DNA of 64,000 nt from JBBIQV01 sp964555285. Lineage in GTDB: Bacteria; Nitrospirota; Nitrospiria; Nitrospirales; Nitrospiraceae. The stretch's first letter is position 1. The number at the start of each line of letters is the position of its first letter. The stretch is taken from the NCBI GenBank assembly GCA_964555285.1, contig CAZKRM010000001.1:221161-285160 (forward strand). Reading direction: 5' to 3'. The translations under genes and the position numbers were made by a program. Below, piece after piece: positions 8,950-17,336 of the stretch. The notes under the pieces are model-generated. The model saw nothing but the letters and a program-made list of their open reading frames with translations. It made no database searches and was not told where the DNA came from.

Positions 8950-9382
8950 ACGTAATCTTCTCCTGGCACCACCGTACCGCGTCCGCCGCCTCGTCCAGCT
9001 TCTGAAAATCCACCGTCTTCTGAAAGGTCGCGGCAACATATCGATCGGTCATCTCCGTCGTTTCTTCGAACCCGGCTCCAATCAATAGTGTTCTAAACTT
9101 GGCGACGGCCGGCTGCAAATAATACTTGGCCTGCTTCGCAAGTTCGTCCGTTCCCAAATCCTCCGGTGTGCCCTCGGACAGCAAATTCTGGACGTCTTCC
9201 ATGTCCATGCCGGTTTGGCAGATGAGGCGACCGTCCGGTGTCAATTCCAATATCCAGCCATCGCACCCCAACTCCATCGCCAACGCCCCGCCCGGCTCCA
9301 ATTCGTAGAGCATGGGCAGAGCCGCGCGTAACCGGGCTTGAACGTCGTTCCAGGGTGACTCAGGAAAGGGAGAGCCGCTCAT
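8948..9382 (-). CDS. Conserved small acidic protein, unknown function
   Basis: A 144-residue soluble protein with no recognised domain and no signal peptide. It contains a beta-rich middle (GWILELTPDGRLICQTG) followed by helices. Its ATG overlaps the TPR gene's stop by four bases (ATGA), so the pair is translationally coupled and probably acts together. Confidence 0.75.
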   Translation of the reverse strand: MSGSPFPESPWNDVQARLRAALPMLYELEPGGALAMELGCDGWILELTPDGRLICQTGMDMEDVQNLLSEGTPEDLGTDELAKQAKYYLQPAVAKFRTLLIGAGFEETTEMTDRYVAATFQKTVDFQKLDEAADAVRWCQEKIT

Positions 9383-10209
9383 GCATGGTTCTCACGAAGA
9401 CGGGAGTTCTCTTTAGCCTCAGCGGCGAGCTGCGTTCGGAGAGTCTCGAGGCGTTGGAGATTCTCGCCGAGTTTCGGCAACCCGTACTTGCGGTCCATAG
9501 AGACCACTTGTTCCAGCAGATCGGCCGCTTCCCGGAGTCGGCCGAGCTCCTCATAGCATTGAGCGAGAAGATAGCGCGCGCCGCCCACCCGCAGTTCATC
9601 TTTGGTCCGCTCCGCGATGTCCAGGCTCGTCTTGCAGCAGGCCATCGCCTCATCGTAGCGCTTCTGCACGAGGAACGTCCGGCCCATCATCCGCCATGCA
9701 TCGGCCACGCCTCCTTGGTTGCCCAGCCGCCGCATCAACACGAGCGACTGTTCGTAGTATTGCAGAGCATTCTCAAACTGGCCGGTCTCGCGCGCGACCA
9801 GGCCGAGATCGGAGAAGAGCACCGCCTTGCCCGCTTCATCATGGACCCTGGTCATGATATCGAGCGCTTCGAGGTAATAGGCACGCGCCCGCTCCCACTC
9901 GCCCGCATCGGCTCGGAGATTGCCCAAGTTCCCCAGCGTCGTCCCGATGCCCTTCTCATCGCCCAGGATCTTCTGAAGTTCCAGAACTTCATGATAATGA
10001 TGTTGGGCGGAATCGCGGCGACCGCTCACCGCGCAGATATTGCCGAGATTGCCCAGCGTCGCAGCAAGCGAGCGCCGGTCTCCCAACAGCCGGTCGCACT
10101 CCAGCGCCTTCGCGTAGCAGGCATAGGCCTCGGTGTAGAGCCCTCTGGCGAAGTGCTCGTTGCCCTGGCGATTCAACTCTTCCGAGAGACCATTTCGCAT
10201 CGGCATCAT
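9379..10209 (-). CDS. TPR repeat protein
   Basis: A 276-residue protein made almost entirely of tetratricopeptide repeats of about 40 residues, with recurring 'LGNLGN' and 'A..YYLEALDI' patterns. It resembles the Rapsyn/LGN-type TPR arrays used as protein-binding scaffolds. There is no signal sequence, so it should be cytoplasmic. It is coupled by ATGA overlap to the 144-residue protein downstream; no enzyme lies next to it to suggest a process. A 14-codon ORF lies just upstream. Confidence 0.85.
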   Translation of the reverse strand: MMPMRNGLSEELNRQGNEHFARGLYTEAYACYAKALECDRLLGDRRSLAATLGNLGNICAVSGRRDSAQHHYHEVLELQKILGDEKGIGTTLGNLGNLRADAGEWERARAYYLEALDIMTRVHDEAGKAVLFSDLGLVARETGQFENALQYYEQSLVLMRRLGNQGGVADAWRMMGRTFLVQKRYDEAMACCKTSLDIAERTKDELRVGGARYLLAQCYEELGRLREAADLLEQVVSMDRKYGLPKLGENLQRLETLRTQLAAEAKENSRLRENHA

Positions 10210-10215
10210 GCGTTC

Positions 10216-10260
10216 CTACTGGAGCGCCTGCTCCACGGCCTGTTTAAGGAGTTGTTTCAT
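10216..10260 (-). CDS. Possible 14-residue leader peptide
   Basis: ATG at 10260 opens MKQLLKQAVEQALQ followed by TAG, seven bases before the TPR gene's first ATG. It is amphipathic and glutamine-rich. It could be a leader peptide or the end of a lost gene, and no strong ribosome site is seen. Confidence 0.2.
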   Translation of the reverse strand: MKQLLKQAVEQALQ

Positions 10261-10300
10261 ACAAAGAGCTGATGGCTCATCGCTTATGGCTCAAACACTT

Positions 10301-10540
10301 CTAGAGTGCCGTCACCGCATCCATCACAACCTTTGTGACCTTCGCGGCAATGTCGGCTTCGTTCGGCAGGTCAATGATGTCGTCTTCCGACACGGTGATG
10401 AACTTCCGGTGGGGACCCTTCGTCAGCGAGATAAGAAACAGGCTGTTGGAAGGCGTCACGGGAATCACCACTTGCACCGCCGCATCCACCCCCTTCACGA
10501 CCTCCAAAAACTTCTGCTTCCCCGCTTCCATCTCATCCAT
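10301..10540 (-). CDS. Small conserved hypothetical protein
   Basis: A 79-residue soluble protein of unknown family. The start at ATG 10540 was chosen because the longer frame runs back into the repeat region, while this ATG has a purine-rich AAGAGAG upstream. The core reads as beta strands (VVIPVTPSNSLFLISL, then FITVSEDDII) between two helices. It lies between the TPR pair and composite palindrome copy 3. Confidence 0.6.
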   Translation of the reverse strand: MDEMEAGKQKFLEVVKGVDAAVQVVIPVTPSNSLFLISLTKGPHRKFITVSEDDIIDLPNEADIAAKVTKVVMDAVTAL

Positions 10541-10598
10541 GTTTTCTCTCTTCTTTCCCCACACTCCCCCCCCCCAGGGGGCAGCGCGTTCAAGACTA

Positions 10599-10693
10599 CA
10601 TGGAGCAGTGGGGCTAGCCCAACTGCGGCCGTCGAGCGACCACTTTCTCAAGTGGGGGCTCCGGGAGCATAGGGCTAGCCCCGCTGCTCCATG
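10599..10693 (+). repeat. Composite palindrome, copy 3
   Basis: Arms 10599-10620 and 10672-10693 match over 22 bases with one T/G wobble. The core is ACTGCGGCCGTCGAGCGA, the inner hairpin CCACTTTCTCAAGTGG, then CTCCGGGAGCA. It sits just downstream of the thioredoxin-like gene's stop. Confidence 0.9.
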
Positions 10694-10699
10694 TCTGCA

Positions 10700-11248
10700 T
10701 TACATCCCCGTCGAACCACCACCCTTGCCCGAACCAGCCAATAACTTCTCGACCTCTTGTACAATCACATCCGCTCCCGCCAAATCCATGTTCCCCACAC
10801 GCTGCCACCGAATCACCCCGTTCTGATCGATCACGTAGACATTCGGGATGAACTTCCCGCCGCCATACAGTTTGTCCGTGACCTTGCCGGGATCGAGCAG
10901 GTAGGGATAGGTGACTTTCACCGGAAACGCCGAGAGAAACTCGCCGACGTCCTTCTTCCCATTGCCCGCCGAGTTGACACCGACCACCGCCACGTTCTTC
11001 CCCTGCACGGCCTCATGAACCTTCTGCAAGTTCGTGCCCTGCATCAGACAGGGCTCACAGATATGGAATAAGCCCAGAACCACCACCTTGCCCTTCATCG
11101 ACTCCAGCGAAACCGTCTCGCCGGTGATCGCTGTGAGCGTGAACGTCGGGGCCTTCTCCCCGGTCTTGAAGAGTCCCGCCGCCAGAATGACCTGCGCGGC
11201 GAACACGGGAACTATCAGCACCATCAGGGTGACGAGCCATCGTTTCAT
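10700..11248 (-). CDS. Periplasmic TlpA/ResA-like thioredoxin
   Basis: A 182-residue thioredoxin-fold protein. Residues 1-23 form a signal peptide or anchor (MKRW then a hydrophobic run ending ILAAG). The redox motif CEPC is at 64-67 in FHICEPCLMQ, and the YVID..G.IRW stretch near 145 is typical of AhpC/TSA-TlpA proteins. It probably reduces disulfides, or helps cytochrome c assembly, in the periplasm. A glycine/serine tail ends the protein. There is no cytochrome-maturation gene beside it, so the client is not known. It is separated from upstream purF by a tandem-repeat hairpin. Confidence 0.87.
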   Translation of the reverse strand: MKRWLVTLMVLIVPVFAAQVILAAGLFKTGEKAPTFTLTAITGETVSLESMKGKVVVLGLFHICEPCLMQGTNLQKVHEAVQGKNVAVVGVNSAGNGKKDVGEFLSAFPVKVTYPYLLDPGKVTDKLYGGGKFIPNVYVIDQNGVIRWQRVGNMDLAGADVIVQEVEKLLAGSGKGGGSTGM

Positions 11249-11263
11249 GGCAACCTCCTCTTC

Positions 11264-11333
11264 GTGAGTTCTGAGTTAGGAGTTCTGAGTCCTGAGTTGA
11301 ACCCAGAACTCAAGACTCAGCACTCAGAACTGC
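11264..11333. repeat. Heptad tandem-repeat hairpin (GAGTTCT type)
   Basis: About 70 bp made of 7-bp units (GAGTTCT) on the left and their reverse complement (CAGAACT) on the right, forming one large imperfect hairpin between the thioredoxin gene and purF. Confidence 0.8.
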
Positions 11334-11386
11334 TCGTGTGCGTATCCTAACACGCGAAATTTTTCAGGGGCAACCAGCGGCGAAAC

Positions 11387-12859
11387 TCAGCGGGAGGATT
11401 CGAACAGACCCAGTTGCATTTCTTCCGCACGCGTGAAGGAGATCGGGTAGCGCTCGGTGAAGCAGGCGTTGCAATACTGGTCGGGCGTGCCCGGCGCGGA
11501 TTTCAACATACCGTCGAGACTGAGATAGGCAAGACTGTCGGCCGTGATGTACTTGCGGATTTCTTCGGTCGAGTGGCTGGAGGCGATCAGCTCTTTCTTG
11601 GTCGGCGTGTCGATGCCGTAGAAGCAGGGGGAAACGATCGGCGGCGAGCTGATCCGCATGTGGACTTCCTTCGCGCCTGCGTTGCGAATCATCTTCACGA
11701 TTTTCCGACTCGTCGTCCCGCGCACGAGGGAATCGTCCACCACCACCACGCGTTTCCCGTGCAGCACCTCCGGCACCGCGTTCAACTTCACCTTGACGCC
11801 GAAGTGCCGGATGGATTGCTCCGGCTCGATGAAGGTGCGGCCCACGTAGTGATTCCGAATCAGTCCGGCCTCGAATGGAATGCCGGACCCTTCCGCATAG
11901 CCCAACGCCGCCGGCACACCGGAATCCGGCACGGGAATCACCACATCCGCCGGCACCCACGACTCCTGCGCCAACTGCCGCCCCAGCGCCTTGCGTGTCC
12001 CGTACACGGCGCCGGCGCCGAAGATTTTGCTGTCCGGTCTGGCGAAGTACACGTACTCGAAAATGCACATCGCGGGTTTCGTCTGCGCGAACGGCCGATA
12101 GCTCTCGATTCCTTGTTCGTTCAGGACAATCAGCTCGCCCGGCTCGATCTCACGCACATACTCCGCATCCAGCAAGTCGAATGCACAGGTTTCCGAGGCG
12201 ACGATCCAACTGTCGCGGACACGTCCCAGGCACAGTGGCCGCAGGCCATAGGAATCGCGCGCCGCAATGATGCCATTGTCGGTCATCAGCACGACGGAAA
12301 ACGCGCCTCGCACCTGGCTCAACGCATCCACCACCCGCGCAAGGAGCGAGTCCGTCCGCGAATGGGCGATGAGGTGGATGATCACTTCGCTGTCCGACGT
12401 GGATTGGAAGATGGCGCCGTAGGCTTCGAGCTCGTTGCGGAGCACTTGGGCGTTGATGAGATTGCCGTTGTGCGCAAGCGCGAGGTTCCCGAACGCGAAG
12501 TTAACAATCAGTGGTTGAACGTTCTTGAGGTCGTTTCCGCCGGCCGTCGAGTAGCGATTGTGGCCGATGGCCATGTGGCCGACCAGCCGCTTCAGTGAAG
12601 ACTTGTTGTAAATATCGGCGACCAGCCCCTGCCCCTTCTCCACATAGAAGTGCTCACCGTCGCCCGACACGATACCCGACGCCTCCTGCCCGCGATGCTG
12701 TAAGGCGTAGAGGCCGAGGTAGGCCATGTTGGAGGCTTCCTTGTGGCCATAGATCCCGAACACGGCGCACTCGTCGTGGAATTTATCGGGGCTGATCATG
12801 GGTAAGGGGCGAGGCGTGAGGCGTGAGAAGATCGGAGAAAGTTTTTGGTTCTGGCTCAT
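11387..12859 (-). CDS. purF: Amidophosphoribosyltransferase
   Basis: PurF makes 5-phosphoribosylamine from PRPP and glutamine, the first committed step of purine synthesis. The class II glutaminase domain begins at DECAVFGIYG, whose cysteine becomes the N-terminal nucleophile after propeptide removal. The PRPP-binding loop VVVDDSLVRGTTS lies in the C-terminal phosphoribosyltransferase domain. The frame opens at ATG 12859, with AAGGTG nearby, but its first 20 codons lie inside a tandem-repeat hairpin. ATG 12799 gives the usual short propeptide but has no ribosome site, so either start is possible. It lies directly downstream of purL. Confidence 0.96.
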   Translation of the reverse strand: MSQNQKLSPIFSRLTPRPLPMISPDKFHDECAVFGIYGHKEASNMAYLGLYALQHRGQEASGIVSGDGEHFYVEKGQGLVADIYNKSSLKRLVGHMAIGHNRYSTAGGNDLKNVQPLIVNFAFGNLALAHNGNLINAQVLRNELEAYGAIFQSTSDSEVIIHLIAHSRTDSLLARVVDALSQVRGAFSVVLMTDNGIIAARDSYGLRPLCLGRVRDSWIVASETCAFDLLDAEYVREIEPGELIVLNEQGIESYRPFAQTKPAMCIFEYVYFARPDSKIFGAGAVYGTRKALGRQLAQESWVPADVVIPVPDSGVPAALGYAEGSGIPFEAGLIRNHYVGRTFIEPEQSIRHFGVKVKLNAVPEVLHGKRVVVVDDSLVRGTTSRKIVKMIRNAGAKEVHMRISSPPIVSPCFYGIDTPTKKELIASSHSTEEIRKYITADSLAYLSLDGMLKSAPGTPDQYCNACFTERYPISFTRAEEMQLGLFESSR

Positions 12860-12893
12860 GACACCTTACCCCTGACTCCTAACCCCTTACTGC
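12798..12893. repeat. Heptad tandem-repeat hairpin (GGCGTGA type)
   Basis: GGGTAAGGGGCGAGGCGTGA on the left is mirrored by a CACCTTACCCC..CCCCTTAC stretch on the right. It covers the purL-purF junction and possibly the first codons of purF. Confidence 0.6.
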
Positions 12894-15124
12894 TGATCAA
12901 GTATCCGTTCGATCGCCTTCGCCCATCGGTCAAACATGGTCTCAACCGACAGGTCGATCGTGCAGCCGGCTCCCGGCCGGTCAGCGACGACATCCACAAC
13001 CAGCCGCTCCCCGCCGACGGTGCCGATCACTTCAGCCGGCACACCGAACTCGCCGGCAATCTTCAACACCCGCTCGCGGTGACCGGAGCTCGCCGACAAC
13101 ACGACCCGCGACTGGCTCTCCCCAAAGAGTAAGGAGTCTTTTCTGAGCCGGCCGAGGCCCAATTGTACCACAGCACCGATCGGCCGGCTTGGGCCGGACA
13201 TGCAGCATTCGGCTAAGGTGACCGCAAGTCCACCATCTGAACAGTCATGAGCCGACTGGACCAGTCCTTCGCGAATCGTGGCCAGAACGCAGGCCTGCAG
13301 CGCTTTCTCTACCTCTAAGCTCAGCAGCGGCGGCGAGCCCTGTTCCCGCGAATGCGCGACACGCAGGTATTCCGTCCCGCCGATTTCGTCTTTCGTCACG
13401 CCCAATACGATGATGTCGTCTCCCGCCTGCTTGAACCACTGCGTCATCGCCCGGTCCGCCTCGTCGATGAGGCCGACCATGCCCAGCATCGGCGTCGGGT
13501 AGATCGAAAGCCCGTTCGTTTCATTGTAGAAACTCACGTTGCCGCTCACGATGGGAACGCCGAAGTGCTCGCAGGCGTCCTTCATCCCCTCGATCGCCAG
13601 CACGAATTGCCACATGATGTCCGGCCGTTCAGGATTGCCGAAGTTCAGGCAGTCGGTCAGACCGATGGGCTCCGCGCCGGAGCATGCAAGGTTGCGCGCC
13701 GACTCCGCGACCGCGATCTTGGCCCCTTCATAGGGCTGGAGCAGGCAATAGCGCCCGTTGCAATCAACCGTCATGGCGAGGGCCTTGTTCGTCCCCTTCA
13801 CCCGGACCACTGCTGCGTCCGATCCCGGACGAACCATCGTGTTCGTCCGCACCATGTGATCGTACTGTTCATAGACCCAGCGTTTGCTGGCAATGGTCGG
13901 CGATTCCAGCAGTAACAGCAGCGCAGCGTTCGCATCCTTGACGTCCGGAATCGCATCGTAATTCAGGTTCGTCAGCATGTCCTGATACGCCGGCGGTGAA
14001 TAGGGCCGCTCGTAGCGAGGCCCGTCGTCGGCCAGCGCCTTTGCCGGAATCTCGGCCACCACCTTCCCTTGATCCTTCACGCGCAACATCCCGTCGCCGG
14101 TCACCCGGCCCACCACCGCCACATCGAGATCCCACTTCTTGCAGATCCGGATGCAGTCTTCTTCCTTGCTGGCCTTGGCGACCATCAACATCCGTTCTTG
14201 CGATTCGGATAGCATCAACTCGTACGGCGTCATGCCCGGCTCGCGCCGCGGCACATGGGTCAGGTCCATCTCAACGCCGGTGCCTTCGCGCGAGGCCATC
14301 TCGCAGGATGAACTCGTCAGCCCCGCGGCCCCCATATCCTGAATGCCCACGAGCAGATCGCCTGCCATCAGTTCGAGACAGGCCTCCAATAACAACTTCT
14401 CGGTAAAAGGATCGCCGACCTGAACCGTGGGCCGCTTCTGCTCGGATTGGTCATCGAACGAATCGGACGCCATCGTCGCTCCGTGAATCCCATCGCGGCC
14501 CGTCTTGGAGCCGAAGTAGATCACCGGGTTGCCGACACCGGCGGCCTTGCCCTTGAAAATCCGGTCCTTCTTGGCGATGCCGAGACAGAACACATTCACG
14601 AGAGGGTTTTGCGCATAGATGTCGTTGAAGACAATTTCGCCGCCCACTGTCGGTACGCCCATGCAGTTGCCATAACCGGCAATGCCGGTCACGACTCCCT
14701 TCATCAGGTGACGATTCTTGGCCTGGTCGAGTCCGCCGAATCGCAGCGAATCGAGCAGCGCAATTGGCCTGGCCCCCATCGTAAAGATGTCGCGCAGGAT
14801 CCCACCCACGCCGGTCGCCGCTCCTTGATAGGGCTCGATGAACGAGGGATGGTTGTGCGACTCCATCTTGAACACCACACACAACCCATCGCCGATATCC
14901 ACCGCGCCGGCATTCTCGCCGGGCCCTTGCACAACGCGAGGCCCAGTCGTCGGCAACTTCCGCAAATGCACCCGCGACGACTTGTAGGAACAATGCTCCG
15001 ACCACATCACAGAAAACATGCCCAACTCGGTCAGATTCGGCTCCCGTCCCAAGATCTCGACGATCTTCTTATATTCATCGTCCGTCAGATTATGCTGGGC
15101 GAGGAGATCTTTGGTGATAATCAT
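12887..15124 (-). CDS. purL: Phosphoribosylformylglycinamidine synthase subunit PurL
   Basis: About 745 residues, the small-type PurL that works with PurQ and PurS to convert FGAR to FGAM. Typical motifs are MWSEHCSYKSS near the N-terminus, GPGENAGAVDIGDG, and the duplicated AIR-synthase-like halves. The start was set at ATG 15124, which overlaps the upstream toxin gene's stop as ATGA; an ATG at 15139 is in frame. This start is not ancestral: the first codons were rebuilt by an island insertion, and a second diverged copy of the 5' end lies at 16146-16229. Confidence 0.95.
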   Translation of the reverse strand: MIITKDLLAQHNLTDDEYKKIVEILGREPNLTELGMFSVMWSEHCSYKSSRVHLRKLPTTGPRVVQGPGENAGAVDIGDGLCVVFKMESHNHPSFIEPYQGAATGVGGILRDIFTMGARPIALLDSLRFGGLDQAKNRHLMKGVVTGIAGYGNCMGVPTVGGEIVFNDIYAQNPLVNVFCLGIAKKDRIFKGKAAGVGNPVIYFGSKTGRDGIHGATMASDSFDDQSEQKRPTVQVGDPFTEKLLLEACLELMAGDLLVGIQDMGAAGLTSSSCEMASREGTGVEMDLTHVPRREPGMTPYELMLSESQERMLMVAKASKEEDCIRICKKWDLDVAVVGRVTGDGMLRVKDQGKVVAEIPAKALADDGPRYERPYSPPAYQDMLTNLNYDAIPDVKDANAALLLLLESPTIASKRWVYEQYDHMVRTNTMVRPGSDAAVVRVKGTNKALAMTVDCNGRYCLLQPYEGAKIAVAESARNLACSGAEPIGLTDCLNFGNPERPDIMWQFVLAIEGMKDACEHFGVPIVSGNVSFYNETNGLSIYPTPMLGMVGLIDEADRAMTQWFKQAGDDIIVLGVTKDEIGGTEYLRVAHSREQGSPPLLSLEVEKALQACVLATIREGLVQSAHDCSDGGLAVTLAECCMSGPSRPIGAVVQLGLGRLRKDSLLFGESQSRVVLSASSGHRERVLKIAGEFGVPAEVIGTVGGERLVVDVVADRPGAGCTIDLSVETMFDRWAKAIERILDQQ

Positions 15125-15438
15125 TCCGTCACATCCCATTGACCAGGTTCATAATGCCTCATCAGGTCCCGGCTTGAGTGAATCACCGCTTCGATGAAGC
15201 AGGTATCTTGGCGAATTTCGTAAATGATCCGATAGGCTCCATGAATCAGTTCTCGAAGGTTGAGCAATTGGTACTCAGGAACTACTCTCCCAAGAGCGGG
15301 GTACTCCTTCAGCACTCGCAGCGCCTGGACCAATCGCTTAGAGAATCGCTCCGCATAGCGCGGAGAATCCATGGCAATGTATCTGACGATAACTTCTAAA
15401 TCCTTCAGCGCCGGCCCTGTCCAGACGACTTTAGCCAC
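15121..15438 (-). CDS. RelE/ParE superfamily toxin
   Basis: A 105-residue protein with the ParE/RelE-type plasmid stabilisation fold: an N-terminal helical pair (VWTGPALKDLEVIVRYIA), then beta strands ending in YRIIYEIRQDTCFIEAVIHSSRDL. Members poison gyrase or cleave mRNA on the ribosome. It starts at GTG 15438, overlapping the antitoxin by 34 bases; its TGA overlaps the purL ATG. It is the last gene of a small toxin-antitoxin island inside the purine operon. Confidence 0.85.
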   Translation of the reverse strand: MAKVVWTGPALKDLEVIVRYIAMDSPRYAERFSKRLVQALRVLKEYPALGRVVPEYQLLNLRELIHGAYRIIYEIRQDTCFIEAVIHSSRDLMRHYEPGQWDVTE

Positions 15439-15617
15439 TGATCTACCCTCTTTTCCGCTTCCTCTTGAGAAATAATGTCGCCGGCGTCCGCAGCGGCCAT
15501 TCCGCGCTCAATCTTCTCCCTGACGTAGATGTGATACTGGATGTCCTCCCACGTGCAGTCCTCCGGCAGAGATTCCAGCATCTTCTTCATTTCCTCTTTG
15601 ACCGTGGCCTTACTCAT
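15405..15617 (-). CDS. ParD-like antitoxin (addiction module)
   Basis: A 70-residue, charged protein beginning MSKATVKEEMKKMLESLPED. The start at ATG 15617 has GGGAGGT three bases upstream. The helical sequence with 'EDIQYHIYVREKIERG' resembles the small antitoxins paired with RelE/ParE toxins. It overlaps the DUF433 gene upstream by eight bases and the toxin downstream by 34, a typical antitoxin-first arrangement. Confidence 0.8.
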   Translation of the reverse strand: MSKATVKEEMKKMLESLPEDCTWEDIQYHIYVREKIERGMAAADAGDIISQEEAEKRVDQWLKSSGQGRR

Positions 15618-15813
15618 AAGACCTCCCTGTCGCATATCCCAGTGCCGCCAAAACTTGCTCGTGGGTGATGACATAAGCTTCCTGCACCGCCTCAAATGTC
15701 TCCCCCGCAGCCAGCGCCCCCGCCACCGTCGCCACATCGATACGCGTCCCTGTCAGACAGGGCTTCCCAAACCGAATACCGGGGTCCATTGAGATACCAG
15801 GAAAGATTTCCAT
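15610..15813 (-). CDS. DUF433 family protein (antitoxin-like)
   Basis: A 67-residue member of the DUF433 family, recognised from ISMDPGIRFGKPCLTGTRID followed by a short helix-turn-helix (VATVAGALAAGETFEAVQEAY). Members are often antitoxins paired with a PIN/DUF5615 toxin, which is absent here. The start was set at ATG 15813, seven bases after GGAGGCC. It overlaps the ParD-like gene. Confidence 0.8.
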   Translation of the reverse strand: MEIFPGISMDPGIRFGKPCLTGTRIDVATVAGALAAGETFEAVQEAYVITHEQVLAALGYATGRSYE

Positions 15814-15840
15814 AGCCAAGGCCTCCTCTCCCCATACGCT

Positions 15841-16110
15841 CTACGCCAAGAGCGACATCACTTCGGTCGAGACGATGCGCGGAGATTTCCATACTCCATC
15901 AGCCGCACGTTGGTAGCCTGCCTCTTTTAGAATATCGTCCAGCGTTCCCATCTTTTCCGCCTCTTCGACAAACAGACGGACGGCGGTCTTTAGATTACGC
16001 CTGGCCTCATCGCCGTCCTTCCCGCAACTGGAGACATCCAACTCAGGACAATGCGCCACGTAGGCTTTGCCTTCCTGGAAAATAATGGCATCAAACTCAA
16101 TTGGAATCAT
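15841..16110 (-). CDS. HicB family antitoxin, no HicA seen
   Basis: An 89-residue HicB-type protein: a partial RNase H fold with the signature AYVAHCPELDVSSCGKDGDE and a helical region after it. HicB neutralises the mRNA interferase HicA, but no hicA frame is seen on either side, so this is an orphan. The start at ATG 16110 follows GGAAG; ATG 16140 is also in frame and lies one codon beyond the purL remnant. Confidence 0.82.
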   Translation of the reverse strand: MIPIEFDAIIFQEGKAYVAHCPELDVSSCGKDGDEARRNLKTAVRLFVEEAEKMGTLDDILKEAGYQRAADGVWKSPRIVSTEVMSLLA

Positions 16111-16145
16111 CGCAGCTTCCACATCAGACTTGGCTCGCATTCTGA

Positions 16146-16229
16146 AATCTCGACGATCTTCTTGTACTCGTCGTCCGTCAGATTATGCTGCGCGATGAGG
16201 TCTTTGGTGATGAGCTGCGCTGAAAGCAT
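16146..16229 (-). pseudogene. purL: Remnant of the purL 5' end
   Basis: Read from ATG 16229 this translates to MLSAQL followed by ITKDLIAQHNLTDDEYKKI, matching the start of the intact purL at 15047-15118 with seven or eight base differences, nearly all at third codon positions. The match stops at about 16146. It marks where purL began before the toxin-antitoxin genes were inserted. Confidence 0.85.
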
Positions 16230-16274
16230 TGCCACTCTTACCCACTCTACGTTCAGATCGCCATGGATGCGTGA

Positions 16275-17183
16275 TCAGTCTTCCTCGAAGTAGTCGGAAT
16301 CAATCCGCTTGATCGAGTAACTCGCGGTCTCAGTGACTCCGATCCCATGGTCCATCATCAACTGCGCAAGTTGCTCGCCATCTATCAAGACAATCTTTTT
16401 CTCGATCCTGCCTACATAGTCTTTTGCGTCTTGAGAAAACCTTGAAGTCGTAATCAGGACACCCTTCCGTGCCCGATGTCCCTCCAGGCTGCCTGCAAAT
16501 TCTTGAACAGTAGGTCTGCCGACCGTAGCCTCCCATCTCTTTGCCTGGATATACACGACATCTAAGCCGAGCTTGTCTTCTTTAATGATTCCATCGACGC
16601 CTTCATCTCCACACCGTCCAACAGCTTGGCCGGCATCTTTCCTTGATCCGCCATAGCCAATGGCCACCAAGAGATCGACCACCAACCGCTCAAAAAACTT
16701 CGGCGAACAGCGCTTGACCCGATCCAGAACATCCAATGCCAGCGCTCGCCGCAAGTCCTGATAGGCTACTTCGAGAGTTTCAAATGGAGTATGCTGGGCA
16801 TCTTCCTCTTCAATCTCTTCTTCCTTTTGGGAAGAGCGCGTACCCCTCTGGAACTCCACGAACTCGGGAAACTGTTTGAGAAACCTGGTGTTAACCTCTG
16901 ACGGCTTGCTGCCCAATACCTTGAGGCCCCTCTCAGCAATTCGAAACCGTCCTCTTCCTGGTCTTTCGAGTAACCCCGCCTTAGTGAGGTAGATTACAGC
17001 CCACGAGACTCTATTCTTCAGCTTCGACTGAGTGCCGCTGGGAAGTAATTCGTTCTTATCCTCTTCTCTCAAACTAAATTGTTCGGCCAACGTATCGTGA
17101 ACTTCACCGGTACTGTGTTCCGCACCATCGCTTGCGATCCGTAGAATCGGAAACATGAACTTCTGATAGTCCGGAACCGCCAC
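16275..17183 (-). CDS. mrr: Mrr-type restriction endonuclease
   Basis: A 302-residue protein. The N-terminal domain (1-100) is a winged helix typical of Mrr. The C-terminal domain is a PD-(D/E)xK nuclease with GDEGVDG at 192-198 and QAK at 213-215, the catalytic D and QxK pattern of Mrr. A glutamate-rich linker (115-128) separates them. Such enzymes cut methylated or foreign DNA. It lies between purQ and the purL remnant in an otherwise conserved purine operon, so it was probably acquired with the toxin-antitoxin genes. Confidence 0.92.
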   Translation of the reverse strand: MAVPDYQKFMFPILRIASDGAEHSTGEVHDTLAEQFSLREEDKNELLPSGTQSKLKNRVSWAVIYLTKAGLLERPGRGRFRIAERGLKVLGSKPSEVNTRFLKQFPEFVEFQRGTRSSQKEEEIEEEDAQHTPFETLEVAYQDLRRALALDVLDRVKRCSPKFFERLVVDLLVAIGYGGSRKDAGQAVGRCGDEGVDGIIKEDKLGLDVVYIQAKRWEATVGRPTVQEFAGSLEGHRARKGVLITTSRFSQDAKDYVGRIEKKIVLIDGEQLAQLMMDHGIGVTETASYSIKRIDSDYFEED

Positions 17184-17336
17184 GTTCAGACCTCGCTCCG
17201 ATACTTAATCGCCACAGTTCTGACTGATGGCATTGACTGTGGGTGACGATGACCTGGGAGCCTGTACGCCCGCAGCGGGGTCCCTACACCGGGCGGGGTG
17301 CGAGGACGGACGGGCTGGTCAGCGGCAGGACCCGCG

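Noticed and set aside
10560..10620. Polypyrimidine run and hairpin as a terminator for the upstream gene
   Set aside because: The C-run is not a U-tract, and the hairpin belongs to composite palindrome copy 3.
11264..11333. Short regularly spaced repeats suggesting a CRISPR array
   Set aside because: Units are 7 bp with no unique spacers and the two halves are inverted. No cas genes are present.
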